From Bacteroidales bacterium UBA5266 (GTDB lineage: Bacteria; Bacteroidota; Bacteroidia; Bacteroidales; WCHB1-69): DNA of 13,909 nucleotides. Of the stretch, positions 1 through 9,083 are shown piece after piece. Under the pieces are notes generated by a model. It worked only from the letters and a program-made list of their open reading frames with translations. It had not been told where the DNA came from and made no database searches. Within the stretch, counting starts at the first letter, position 1. The number at the start of each line of letters is the position of its first letter. The position numbers and the translations under genes are program-made. The stretch spans positions 1 through 13,909 of the forward strand of contig DHTG01000050.1 of the NCBI GenBank assembly GCA_002411545.1. Reading direction: 5' to 3'.

Positions 1-3
1 GTT

Positions 4-53
4 GACTTACGACTTGGGACCCGAGACTCGCGACTTCCTCGTAATTCGTAATT
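4..53. repeat. Degenerate 7-nt-phased intergenic repeat
   Basis: GAC recurs at exactly 7-nt spacing, at 4, 11, 18, 25 and 32 (GACTTAC, GACTTGG, GACCCGA, GACTCGC, GACTTCC). Two copies of TCGTAAT follow at 39-45 and 46-52, keeping the same phase. From memory, strings of this kind (GACTCGC-type and TCGTAAT-type) occur between genes in many Bacteroidetes genomes. Their role is unknown. The array may extend left beyond the window. It is not coding in any convincing frame. Confidence 0.6.
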
Positions 54-142
54 GTTTTGAGAATTTTCACCCGCTGAATTATCTGTATCAACATCAGAAA
101 TACACCCGTTTGGGAGGGATGTTTTTATTTCAAGCTGTTGCA

Positions 143-176
143 GAAAAAAAAACGGAAAGATGTTTTAAATCTTTCC
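143..176 (-). terminator. Rho-independent terminator for the 260-aa gene
   Basis: On the minus strand an 8-bp perfect stem (GGAAAGAT at 154-161, ATCTTTCC at 169-176) with a 7-nt loop is followed by a run of T residues, read as A residues at 144-152 on the plus strand. An outer GTTGC/GCAAC pair (137-141, 177-181) could enclose the T-run. The hairpin lies about 50 nt past the stop codon of the minus-strand gene that ends at 224, which fits its role as that transcript's end. Confidence 0.8.
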
Positions 177-223
177 GCAACAATAACAATTAAATAGAAC
201 AAACGCAGGGTTTTAAGGATAAA

Positions 224-1006
224 CTATGTATGTGTATACACATATTGTACAATTTTAAACACTCGTTCGTTGCTTAATCCGGAGTGTTTCTTGGCTCTTT
301 CCAAAGTGTATCCTTTTTGTTTATAATGTAAAAAAAGCTGAAATGCTAAACGTAGAGATTGTATAGCATCTTCATTTTTTATTTTTAAATCTATAGGAGT
401 GTTTGATGTATGTTTGTCGCGTAATTTACACCATGCAACGAAATCATCAATGTAGATTAATCCTTGGTTCACAAGAGTTTTGTAATAGATGCTTTGTTCA
501 TAGTTATCAGATAATAAACTTAATTGATAAATATTTGAAATAGATGCTTTGTTATTGATTTTGTCTAACTCTTGAATAATAAGGAGAAGAGGTTCTTTTC
601 TTTGAATGAATATTTCGTTATATATAAAAAGCGTATATAGATTAAGGTCGATATTGATTTCGGGGAGGAACTCAAAGGCTTCGCTTTTGTTTTCCAAGGC
701 GAGTTTGAGCTTCTCATCGATTTGTTTGTGTTTGGTGGATTCATACAATTTCGATTGATGAGACAATGTTTGCATCAGCATGGCAATGGCATCATTCATG
801 TTTTCGGTAATTTCAAACGTATTCCAAATTAGTTTTACGTATTTGCTTTTCAGAGGCAGTCCGAAAAAAGCTAAGATTTTCTTTTCTATATGTACCTTTT
901 GTAAGTATTTTTCACCGTTTTGAGTAGGTCCACCTTCCGACAAAAGTTCGCTGTTGATGCGATAGTAAGTCTTTAAAGTCTCTTTAATATTTAACGTATG
1001 TTCCAT
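224..1006 (-). CDS. Hypothetical protein with possible C-terminal HTH-like segment
   Basis: I do not recognise this 260-aa protein. It has no signal peptide and no membrane segment, so it is probably cytoplasmic. It is rich in Lys, Glu, Ile and Leu and looks mostly alpha-helical. The last about 30 residues (GYTLERAKKHSGLSNERVFK) resemble the helix-turn-helix layout of a DNA-binding segment, but this is weak evidence. It lies on the same strand as the upstream outer-membrane protein gene with a 76-bp gap and no clear terminator between them, so the two may share a transcript. A good terminator follows its stop. It could be a regulator linked to the outer-membrane protein, or an unrelated conserved hypothetical. 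The long uninterrupted frame with a terminator makes the gene itself credible. Confidence 0.75.
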   Translation of the reverse strand: MEHTLNIKETLKTYYRINSELLSEGGPTQNGEKYLQKVHIEKKILAFFGLPLKSKYVKLIWNTFEITENMNDAIAMLMQTLSHQSKLYESTKHKQIDEKLKLALENKSEAFEFLPEINIDLNLYTLFIYNEIFIQRKEPLLLIIQELDKINNKASISNIYQLSLLSDNYEQSIYYKTLVNQGLIYIDDFVAWCKLRDKHTSNTPIDLKIKNEDAIQSLRLAFQLFLHYKQKGYTLERAKKHSGLSNERVFKIVQYVYTHT

Positions 1007-1082
1007 TTCTTTTTCTTATGTCATCTTATACGAAAACTACAAGAAAAAGTTCTACATTTACTTGAAATTTTTCAGATTAATT

Positions 1083-3533
1083 TTACTCCGGCATTTGTCC
1101 TTGACGTGCGCGGTTTTCCATTTCAATTTTTCCGAAACGCAAGGTTATGCCGGCACTCATGTAGCGGCTGTCGTATTTAGTGGAACTGAAAGCTTTGTAA
1201 TAGGGGCTTTCGCGGTTGTACTCTCTTTTATTCCAATTGAAAATATCTCTTACAGATATAAATACAGAGAGTTTTCGTTTGAAAAAATCAGCTCGTAATC
1301 CACAATCGATGGAGTAGGTGGCTTTATTTTCCATATAGAGAGATTTAGTAGGAGAACTATAGTTAGCTGAGGCGTTAATTTCGAGTATTTTGAATACTTT
1401 AGCCCAATAGTTCAAACGGAAGCTGTAGGAGAAGCTTTCGGTAACTACGAGGGTGTCATTACGCAATGAAGTGGGTTCGTAGTCGAATTTGGTTTTGGAT
1501 TGAGAATGATAAACATTGGTGTAGAAGCGAATATTCATAAAGGACTTAAATCGGTAATTAAATCTAAATTCGCCACCGGCACGATATCCGCTACCTGCAT
1601 TTACCGGCATGGAGTAAGTAACCATACGACCGTAGAAGTCATGATATATAACATCGCTCAAAGAGTTTATTTCATTTTTGCTGTAACTATAATAGCCTGA
1701 TAGGCTTACATCGCCAATTTTTTTGAAATACTTCGACCATCCTCCATCAACCGAGTGTGTATAAGTGGGATTTAATAGGGGGTTGCCAAAAGAATAACTT
1801 TCCTCGTCGTATATGATAAAAGGACTTAGTTGGTAGGCACTTGGATAGGCTATGCGTCGGGTGTAACTGATACGGAAATTATGCATGCTCTTTGTCCGAT
1901 AGCTTATGTGTAAGGAAGGGAATAAACCCGGATAAGTGGTTTTTACATTGTCGTCGGGAGAGTTTAGAATTTGATAATCCATTTGTTGGAATTGAAAGCG
2001 GCAGCCTACATTGACGGTGAAATTACCTATGCGCTGCCTTACACTGAGATATGCTTGCAGGGAGTTCGATAGTGAGAGATTCTCTTTGAAACGCAGAGAG
2101 TCTAATTCATAGGTAGTTGTTCCCGGGATTAGCGTGTCTTGAATCGATAGGGAATGGTTTTGACTAACATTTTCTACTAATCCCAAAGAGATTTCCCCCT
2201 TATCGGAGTAGGGGATCGAATAGTCTATTTGAGCATTAAATCCATATGAATTGCCCTTGTTATTTTCTTTTTTGTTTTTATCGAATATATTATATATCTG
2301 ATAATCTCTTATATAGTCGTTGGTTGAGCTATTGTTTGAGAAGTTTCCTCCCATACTTATATGGAGGTTGTGTCCTTTGTTGTTAAATTTATGTTGATAG
2401 CGTAAATTACCGTATATGTTATTGTTATGAAATGTTTGTTGATTATGACTCGTATAGTCGTAGGTGGCTTCCGTAGGAAAATACTCTTTACGATAGTATT
2501 CACCGTCAGAAGCACTGTTAGATTGGCTGATATAACCATTAGTCCAAAATGAAAGGGTGTTCATTGTGTCGAATTCATAGGATACATTTAAAAAGAAATT
2601 ACCGGAATAAGCGTTGTTCTTATTTTCATTTTCATAACGTTGATAAGAAGCTGTATCTTTTTGATCATTGAACATCAGATGGTAGCCGTTCCCTTGAGAT
2701 TTATAATTCATTAAACTTCCGTTAAGGTAAAGATTTATCGAAAGTTTTTTATTTGCCCACATAATGGATGCCCAAGGGCTTAGCAAGGGGCGTGTGGAGG
2801 CAAAGATGCCAAAACTCAGGAAACTGTTTCGTAGGATTTTTGAAGTGGTTACAATATTAATGATACCTCCCGTTCCTTCGGCGGCGTATTTTGCCGAGGG
2901 ATTGGTTATTACTTCAATGCGATCCAAGGTATTGGCCGGTAATTGTTGAATATAAGTTTTTAGGTTTTCAGCACTTAATTTGGAAGGTTTATCGTTTATC
3001 CATATTTCCACACTCGATACCCCGCGTAAGCTCACATTGCCTTCAATATCGACTTCTATGCCGGGGGCTTGTTGTAGCGCATCCGATAGGGTGCCGGTTT
3101 GTATACCTGCATCTTCCGTAACATTGTAAATCATTTTTTCACCGTCAAAGACGTACACCGGCTTTTTTTCTACAATGGCTACTTCTCCCAATGTGGCGGA
3201 TGCAGGTATCATACGGATACTGTCTAAATGAAGGGATGTTTCGCCGGCTTTACAATAGATAGGAAGGTAATGATGTAAATACCCTACATAAGAAGCCCGA
3301 AGGAGGTAGCTCCCGGAACGAACTTCCGTAAGGACAAAACGACCCCCTTCGTCGGTAACGACTCCTTGAATCATGCTGCTGTCAGTGGCATGCAATAATG
3401 CAATATTGCCGAAAAATAATGCTTCATGGCTAAGACTGTCTATTAACACTCCATCTATCCTTATCTTGTTTTGTGCCTTGCTAAGGGTATGCATGCAGCA
3501 TAAAAAAATCAATATATATTTTATGTATTTCAT
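1083..3533 (-). CDS. TonB-dependent receptor-like outer-membrane beta-barrel protein (OMP_b-brl_3 type)
   Basis: An 816-aa outer-membrane protein. Residues 1-20 form a signal peptide (hydrophobic core ILIFLCC, likely cleavage after SKA). Residues about 24-107 look like a CarboxypepD_reg-like beta-sandwich (GVLIDSLSHEAL...GVVTDEGGRFVL...YLLRASYVGY). Residues about 130-229 form a receptor plug (DALQQAPGIEV, VSLRGVSSVEIWIND, RIEVITNPSAKYAAEGTGGI). The remainder is a long aromatic-rich barrel of the OMP_b-brl_3 family, ending in RFGKIEMENR, a tail often seen in this group. The 816-aa length is normal for the family. No SusD partner is present, so it is not a typical SusCD glycan uptake system, and the substrate (metal chelate, peptide or other) cannot be read from the sequence. 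The 260-aa gene downstream may be cotranscribed. A TATTTTTG -7 element lies 35-42 nt upstream of the start. Confidence 0.9.
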   Translation of the reverse strand: MKYIKYILIFLCCMHTLSKAQNKIRIDGVLIDSLSHEALFFGNIALLHATDSSMIQGVVTDEGGRFVLTEVRSGSYLLRASYVGYLHHYLPIYCKAGETSLHLDSIRMIPASATLGEVAIVEKKPVYVFDGEKMIYNVTEDAGIQTGTLSDALQQAPGIEVDIEGNVSLRGVSSVEIWINDKPSKLSAENLKTYIQQLPANTLDRIEVITNPSAKYAAEGTGGIINIVTTSKILRNSFLSFGIFASTRPLLSPWASIMWANKKLSINLYLNGSLMNYKSQGNGYHLMFNDQKDTASYQRYENENKNNAYSGNFFLNVSYEFDTMNTLSFWTNGYISQSNSASDGEYYRKEYFPTEATYDYTSHNQQTFHNNNIYGNLRYQHKFNNKGHNLHISMGGNFSNNSSTNDYIRDYQIYNIFDKNKKENNKGNSYGFNAQIDYSIPYSDKGEISLGLVENVSQNHSLSIQDTLIPGTTTYELDSLRFKENLSLSNSLQAYLSVRQRIGNFTVNVGCRFQFQQMDYQILNSPDDNVKTTYPGLFPSLHISYRTKSMHNFRISYTRRIAYPSAYQLSPFIIYDEESYSFGNPLLNPTYTHSVDGGWSKYFKKIGDVSLSGYYSYSKNEINSLSDVIYHDFYGRMVTYSMPVNAGSGYRAGGEFRFNYRFKSFMNIRFYTNVYHSQSKTKFDYEPTSLRNDTLVVTESFSYSFRLNYWAKVFKILEINASANYSSPTKSLYMENKATYSIDCGLRADFFKRKLSVFISVRDIFNWNKREYNRESPYYKAFSSTKYDSRYMSAGITLRFGKIEMENRARQGQMPE

Positions 3534-3567
3534 ATGGAGGCTTGTAGTACTACTGTTACTCGAACAG

Positions 3568-3575
3568 CAAAAATA
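3568..3575 (-). promoter_or_regulatory. Bacteroidetes-type -7 element for the outer-membrane protein gene
   Basis: Read on the minus strand this is TATTTTTG followed by C, matching the Bacteroidetes -7 consensus TAnnTTTG. It would place the transcript start about 28 nt before the ATG at 3533. No clear -33 TTTG is seen, in keeping with AT-rich flanks. The same motif appears before other genes in this window. Confidence 0.5.
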
Positions 3576-3625
3576 CTTAAAATTTTATTATAAATTATAT
3601 AGTGTAATATATATGTAATTACTAA

Positions 3626-3696
3626 TGTCCGATAAAATCCAACAGATTCTTCGTTACGCTCAGAATCTGTAACAATATCGGAATTTTTATCGGACA
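3626..3696. repeat. Two-tier palindromic repeat, copy 1
   Basis: Outer inverted arms TGTCCGATAAAA (3626-3637) and TTTTATCGGACA (3685-3696) enclose a second perfect inverted pair, ACAGATTCT (3642-3650) and AGAATCTGT (3662-3670), with an 11-nt loop. A related element with the same outer and inner arms and the same loop length lies at 13008-13077. The nonanucleotide ATATGTAAT occurs on both sides (3611-3619 and 3703-3711) and could be a target-site duplication, although the AT-richness makes chance possible. No protein is encoded. It behaves like a small MITE or REP-type element in the intergenic space between divergent genes. Confidence 0.75.
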
Positions 3697-3750
3697 ATAA
3701 TAATATGTAATATTAAAAAGCTGTAATATTTTGTTTTTATAGATTGAACA

Positions 3751-3779
3751 TTTGGAGAAGATTCAATGTTTTTCATTTG
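3751..3779 (+). promoter_or_regulatory. Possible promoter of the nitroreductase lipoprotein gene
   Basis: TTTG at 3751-3754 could be the -33 element. TTCATTTG at 3772-3779 differs from TAnnTTTG by one base and starts 17 nt after it, slightly short of the usual spacing. A transcript would start roughly 20 nt before the ATG at 3806. This is a weak match. Confidence 0.35.
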
Positions 3780-3805
3780 TTAATAACTTATAAAATTCAT
3801 TAAAT

Positions 3806-4456
3806 ATGTTAAGAAAATCCTTCTTTTTTTTGTTTACAGCCTTTATATTAGTAGCTTGTGATGCGAAACAAACAGAACAAATAGAATCGTCAGATTCACA
3901 ACAAACATCAAATGTTGTTGTGGAAACGATTATGAATCGACGCAGTATTCGTTCTTACAAGCCGGAGCAAATCAAGCCGGAGGAGTTGGATGTTATCTTA
4001 AAATGTGGTATTAATGCCCCCAGTGCGCGCAATCGTCAACCTTGGGAGGTAAGGGTAATCCAATCCAAAGAAACGTTAAGCAAGTTAAATACGGATTATA
4101 TCAATTATACTAAAATACAAAATCCCGAATTAGCTGATAGGGTTCCTGATTATGATGTGTTGTTTGGAGCTCCTACTTTTATTTTGATAGCCGGCGATAC
4201 GACCGAAATGTATGCTCATAACGATTGTGGCATGTTGGTTCAAAATATGTTGCTGGCTGCCGAATCTATGCAAATAGGTTCTTGTGTGTTGGGAGGAATT
4301 ATCCGATATATCAATTCACCACAAGGTCAATCTTTCCGTGATAGCTTGCTTTTGCCTAAAAACTATAGCTTGTTTATTGGTGTTGTACTAGGTTATAAAG
4401 CCGAAAAACCGGACGCAAAACCGCGAAACGCATCTAAAGTACAAATAATTTCTTAA
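3806..4456 (+). CDS. Nitroreductase-family lipoprotein
   Basis: A 216-aa protein of the FMN-dependent nitroreductase fold carrying a lipoprotein signal. Residues 1-18 have a hydrophobic core and the lipobox LVAC, with Cys18 as the lipidation site, followed by a Ser/Gln/Thr-rich linker to about residue 38. The enzyme domain follows: RRSIRSYK (45-52) and PSARNRQPW (72-80) are the usual FMN-contacting segments, then GAPTFILIAG, DCGMLVQNMLLAAESM and GSCVLGG near residues 120-165. The family reduces nitro groups, quinones, flavins or enones with NAD(P)H, or dehydrogenates substrates. The export signal implies it is attached to a membrane and faces the periplasm or the surface, where NAD(P)H is absent, so its electron donor and substrate are unclear. 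It stands alone, is convergent with rpsT and ends at a shared hairpin. The start is fixed by the signal sequence. Confidence 0.88.
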   Translation: MLRKSFFFLFTAFILVACDAKQTEQIESSDSQQTSNVVVETIMNRRSIRSYKPEQIKPEELDVILKCGINAPSARNRQPWEVRVIQSKETLSKLNTDYINYTKIQNPELADRVPDYDVLFGAPTFILIAGDTTEMYAHNDCGMLVQNMLLAAESMQIGSCVLGGIIRYINSPQGQSFRDSLLLPKNYSLFIGVVLGYKAEKPDAKPRNASKVQIIS

Positions 4457-4517
4457 TAGGTTAATCTTAAATTAGTTGACTCTTTGCTGGCATATAAAAT
4501 GGGATGTATAAAAAGAT

Positions 4518-4547
4518 GAAAAGCTGTCTAATGAAAGACAGCTTTTC
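4518..4547. terminator. Bidirectional hairpin terminator between convergent genes
   Basis: A perfect 11-bp stem, GAAAAGCTGTC (4518-4528) and GACAGCTTTTC (4537-4547), with an 8-nt loop. The A/T-rich arm ends give T-rich 3' sides on both strands. It sits between the stop of the nitroreductase gene (+) and the stop of rpsT (-), so it probably ends both transcripts. Confidence 0.75.
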
Positions 4548-4587
4548 TGTTAAAACTTTTAAACCAATGAAAAAAACTCTACGTAAA

Positions 4588-4842
4588 TTAAGCCATTTTG
4601 TTTAATTTAATCATCAATCCTGATTTTAAATTAGCGGCTTTATTCTTGTGTATCACACCTTTTTTTGCTAATTTATCAATGAGTGATACCACCTCAGGCA
4701 TCTTTTCTTTAAGTTCGGATGCTTGCTGTATGTTTCTTGCTTTCTTAAGTGCATTACGCATGGTTTTAGCCCAATAACGATTTGCTAAACGTTTCTTTTC
4801 GTTTTGTCTGATTCGTTTTAGTGCTGATTTATGATTTGCCAT
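4588..4842 (-). CDS. rpsT: 30S ribosomal protein S20
   Basis: An 84-aa, strongly basic protein with the typical S20 opening MANHKSALKRIRQNEKKR and the later pattern LIDKLAKKGVIHKNKAANLKS. It is full length for the family. S20 binds 16S rRNA in the body of the small subunit and helps assembly. As in most bacteria it is a single-gene unit. It has its own -7 element upstream and a hairpin terminator downstream. There is no Shine-Dalgarno sequence before the ATG, which is normal in Bacteroidetes. Confidence 0.98.
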   Translation of the reverse strand: MANHKSALKRIRQNEKKRLANRYWAKTMRNALKKARNIQQASELKEKMPEVVSLIDKLAKKGVIHKNKAANLKSGLMIKLNKMA

Positions 4843-4889
4843 TCTTAATAAATGTTTATAATGATATTATTCTTATTTTTTTTCGCATG

Positions 4890-4897
4890 CAAAAGTA
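4890..4897 (-). promoter_or_regulatory. -7 element of the rpsT promoter
   Basis: On the minus strand TACTTTTG, followed by C, is an exact match to TAnnTTTG. It lies 48-55 nt before the rpsT start, giving a leader of about 40 nt. No good -33 TTTG was found. Confidence 0.6.
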
Positions 4898-4979
4898 TAA
4901 TTTTTTTTGATGAGAAGTGGATCTTTTTAGGAAAATTTTACAAAAAAGGTTTATATGCCTAATAGTAAATAAAATAAGC

Positions 4980-6080
4980 TTACTCAAGCATTAAACTCAT
5001 ATAAGGATGTGCACGGGTGAATTGTTTAAAAATTGTTTCAGAATCTTCCAAAGGATATCCTAACAACAGTTTGGTTAACTGTCTTATGTCTAATTCATAA
5101 GGGGATTGATTGTCGGGTAACTGATGTGGATTTATTGAATAACATTGTCCGTTATTAATGTAATAATTCTCCTTGTTTTGAGCAATATCTTTGTCGTGGA
5201 TGGAAACAATTATAGAGATGTGCGGATGAGCTGCTGCATAGAGTTGTAGTAAAGTTTGGGGAATCAAGATGCGCGCCATACCTTTACTGAACAGATTTTG
5301 ATGGTTGTTCGCCGGTTTTTGCCGGAGAATATGCTTACAGTTATAATGAAGAGTGATTTCTTGCAGGAAAATCTTTTCTATGGTTGAGTCGGTGCATAGC
5401 ATTTCTTTTATACTAATGAGTGAATCCTGCCTGATGGCAAAACATAAACCCTGTATGGTGTTGTTTTGAAGAGCTATAAATATGTTTCCATTATCTAATT
5501 GAAAAGAAGTATAAATGGCTTTGAAGTCATGAAAACTTTTCTGAATGCACAGATTCCTTTTCGAGTTCTGTAAGGTATAAAATTGATAGGCTTCCTTTAG
5601 TCCTTTACTTGTAAGGATGCTTATTTGGGTATTGTAATTTTTAGTCGCGTTGTTTTGGTTCTTATAGCTTAGCTTTTCTTCTGAATAATCAAATGCGGGG
5701 GTATAATTTAATTTTTCATAGAACCGTATCAGCCAATTTTCTTGCGGAATAAGAGTGCTTAGTGAAATTTTTCGTTTTTTCATCTCATGAAAAGCATACA
5801 CCAGCAATTCTTTCATAATTCCCTTGTTTTGATATTGCGGTAAAGTGGCTGCACCGGAAATATAGGCGGTCGGAATATGTTTGCCATAAAACGTCATGGC
5901 ATAGGGCAACATTTGTAAACAGGCTACAGCTTTCCCTTCCAAAAGATAAATCAAGGTGTTTTCATTTTTATATTTTGCGTTGAAATAAAAATCGATAAAC
6001 TCATCCGTATCCTCCGGGAAACAAGTTTTCCAAATGTATTTTACATCTTTTTTACTTAGATTGTCAGCATATACGATCAT
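4980..6080 (-). CDS. Eis-like GNAT-family N-acetyltransferase
   Basis: A 366-aa protein. The N-terminal about 130 residues form a GNAT acetyltransferase domain: the acetyl-CoA binding motif A spans about 75-95 (GAATLPQYQNKGIMKELL), preceded by the central strand segment IPTAYIS and followed by NWLIRFYEKLNY, the usual motif B end. The rest (about 140-366) is less conserved; its length and layout fit the second GNAT-like lobe and SCP2-like tail of Eis-type multidomain acetyltransferases. These enzymes acetylate amines on small molecules, antibiotics or proteins; the substrate here is unknown. The start codon overlaps the stop of the upstream DUF2156 gene by 4 bp (ATGA), so translation is probably coupled. 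The two products may act on the same target, but that is inference. Confidence 0.85.
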   Translation of the reverse strand: MIVYADNLSKKDVKYIWKTCFPEDTDEFIDFYFNAKYKNENTLIYLLEGKAVACLQMLPYAMTFYGKHIPTAYISGAATLPQYQNKGIMKELLVYAFHEMKKRKISLSTLIPQENWLIRFYEKLNYTPAFDYSEEKLSYKNQNNATKNYNTQISILTSKGLKEAYQFYTLQNSKRNLCIQKSFHDFKAIYTSFQLDNGNIFIALQNNTIQGLCFAIRQDSLISIKEMLCTDSTIEKIFLQEITLHYNCKHILRQKPANNHQNLFSKGMARILIPQTLLQLYAAAHPHISIIVSIHDKDIAQNKENYYINNGQCYSINPHQLPDNQSPYELDIRQLTKLLLGYPLEDSETIFKQFTRAHPYMSLMLE

Positions 6081-6979
6081 AGGTCTTCATTCAAAGTGGC
6101 CATGTGTTTTTTTAAAAGAATGCTTGGATGATAAGATAATTTTGCCTGACGTAATCCGGCTTCGTTTAAATCTTCTTCTCTGTTAACATAGGTAAAATGT
6201 TGCATTTCGTGTTCAACAAATTGTTGGTTAATCATAGTATAAGCTCCTTGATATTGTTTCAATGCTTTTTCAACTTGCACATCAAAGATTTTATCATTGA
6301 TGGCTTGACCTATCGTAAAAGCAACTACTTGATTATCCACGCGCAAAACTCCACCTTTAAGACTTAACTCATCAAAAAGCTTTAAGGCAATTCTAACGGC
6401 ACAATATTCTAATTCCAGTAAACAATTATCGCCCCCGCAATCATTTTCTTCCATCCATAATGTATGCATTTCCGCACAAGCCGAAATATCGGCAGCACTC
6501 ATAGGTGTATATTGATAGGAATAACTATTCTTGAATTTATTAATATGGTTTCTTTTGGATTGGTATTTTTTCCCTTTTAAATATAGCAAATCCTCTACCT
6601 TATATATATAATCAAACTGATCCCTCCTTTCTTCAAATGTAAATTGCTGAGGATATATTTCTTCGATTATATTTTTCATGTCATCTGTCAGATTAACCAA
6701 TCGAAAAACAATCTTAGTCTCTCTGGTATATGCTATTAAAGCATCCATACTTTCTTTGATATTGTCATTTCCGATAGGAAAGTTGAATAAAGGGTTGTTT
6801 TTATCTTTCATTACCGCAAGAATCAGCATATCATTGATAAACGTATAATAAGGAGCAAATGCTTCACTCCAAATAATCATATTTGAAAAATTCCAATTGC
6901 ATAAAAGAGAAGGATTTTGCTGCAATATAGGTTGTAAAAGTGTTTGATCGGTTAAACGTACAGGTTTAAATGTTATCAT
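6077..6979 (-). CDS. DUF2156 / phosphatidylglycerol lysyltransferase C-domain-like protein
   Basis: A 300-aa soluble protein resembling the DUF2156 family, which shares the double-GNAT aminoacyltransferase fold of the C-terminal half of MprF (LPG synthase). The signature is near the C-terminus: NREEDLNEAGLRQAKLSYHP at about 266-285. Mid-protein segments YQSKRNHINKFK and GGVLRVDNQVVAFTIGQ also fit this group. It lacks the membrane-spanning flippase half of MprF. Family members transfer amino acids or acyl groups, but many are uncharacterised, so the substrate is not known. It is the first gene of a two-gene operon with the Eis-like acetyltransferase, overlapping it by 4 bp, and is divergent from thiC. 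The pairing of DUF2156 with a GNAT protein is, to my recollection, common in Bacteroidetes. Confidence 0.82.
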   Translation of the reverse strand: MITFKPVRLTDQTLLQPILQQNPSLLCNWNFSNMIIWSEAFAPYYTFINDMLILAVMKDKNNPLFNFPIGNDNIKESMDALIAYTRETKIVFRLVNLTDDMKNIIEEIYPQQFTFEERRDQFDYIYKVEDLLYLKGKKYQSKRNHINKFKNSYSYQYTPMSAADISACAEMHTLWMEENDCGGDNCLLELEYCAVRIALKLFDELSLKGGVLRVDNQVVAFTIGQAINDKIFDVQVEKALKQYQGAYTMINQQFVEHEMQHFTYVNREEDLNEAGLRQAKLSYHPSILLKKHMATLNEDL

Positions 6980-7027
6980 GAAAATAGTAAATTTAGTTAG
7001 AATATATACTAAATATTACGTAAACAA

Positions 7028-7035
7028 CAAAAGTG
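7028..7035 (-). promoter_or_regulatory. Weak -7 candidate for the DUF2156-GNAT operon
   Basis: On the minus strand CACTTTTG matches TAnnTTTG in all but the first base and lies about 50 nt upstream of the start at 6979. No -33 element is evident. It is the best match in the divergent region, but uncertain. Confidence 0.3.
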
Positions 7036-7226
7036 AATTTTTGTTTGTCGAATAGGCAATCCGATTTCTGTTTATATATGATATTGAACGCAGGAAAATG
7101 ACCTTACTATTTTTTTATGTTTTATTTCGCGCTGTTTGATGGATGTGATGTGCTTGTTCAATATTAAAAGCAGGTAAAAAGGATTGGCTTTTATTTTAGA
7201 TATCAACCTAATTAGATAATTTTGTG

Positions 7227-7234
7227 TAACTTTG
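7227..7234 (+). promoter_or_regulatory. -7 element of the thiC promoter
   Basis: TAACTTTG followed by CA is an exact fit to the Bacteroidetes -7 consensus. It predicts a start near 7241 and a leader of only about 36 nt before the ATG at 7278. That is too short for a TPP riboswitch, and none is recognisable in 6980-7277. Confidence 0.65.
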
Positions 7235-7259
7235 CATTTTTAATAATGTAAATTTATAA

Positions 7260-9002
<1,743 letters not shown>

Positions 9003-9010
9003 ACACTTAT

Positions 9011-9030
9011 AAAACGGATTTCGTTTTTTT
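9011..9030 (+). terminator. Probable thiC terminator
   Basis: AAAACG (9011-9016) pairs with CGTTTT (9022-9027) around a 5-nt loop and runs into T residues up to 9031. The stem is short and A/T-rich, but the position, just past the thiC stop and before a convergent gene, fits. Confidence 0.45.
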
Positions 9031-9083
9031 TACGGATATTAATCATAAACCTACCCGAAAAAGAAGGATAATCGCTTTTGGTG

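Noticed and set aside
2..193. A 63-codon plus-strand frame at the left edge
   Set aside because: It translates the heptamer repeat and then the minus-strand terminator hairpin; there is no protein-like character.
1083..3533. A SusCD-type glycan uptake locus
   Set aside because: The receptor-like protein has no SusD neighbour and no carbohydrate-active enzyme genes; the 260-aa gene next to it lacks a lipoprotein signal.
3611..3711. An insertion sequence with target-site duplication
   Set aside because: There is no transposase frame between the outer arms (71 bp in all), and the 9-bp ATATGTAAT duplication is AT-rich enough to be chance; it is kept only as a possible MITE-like repeat.
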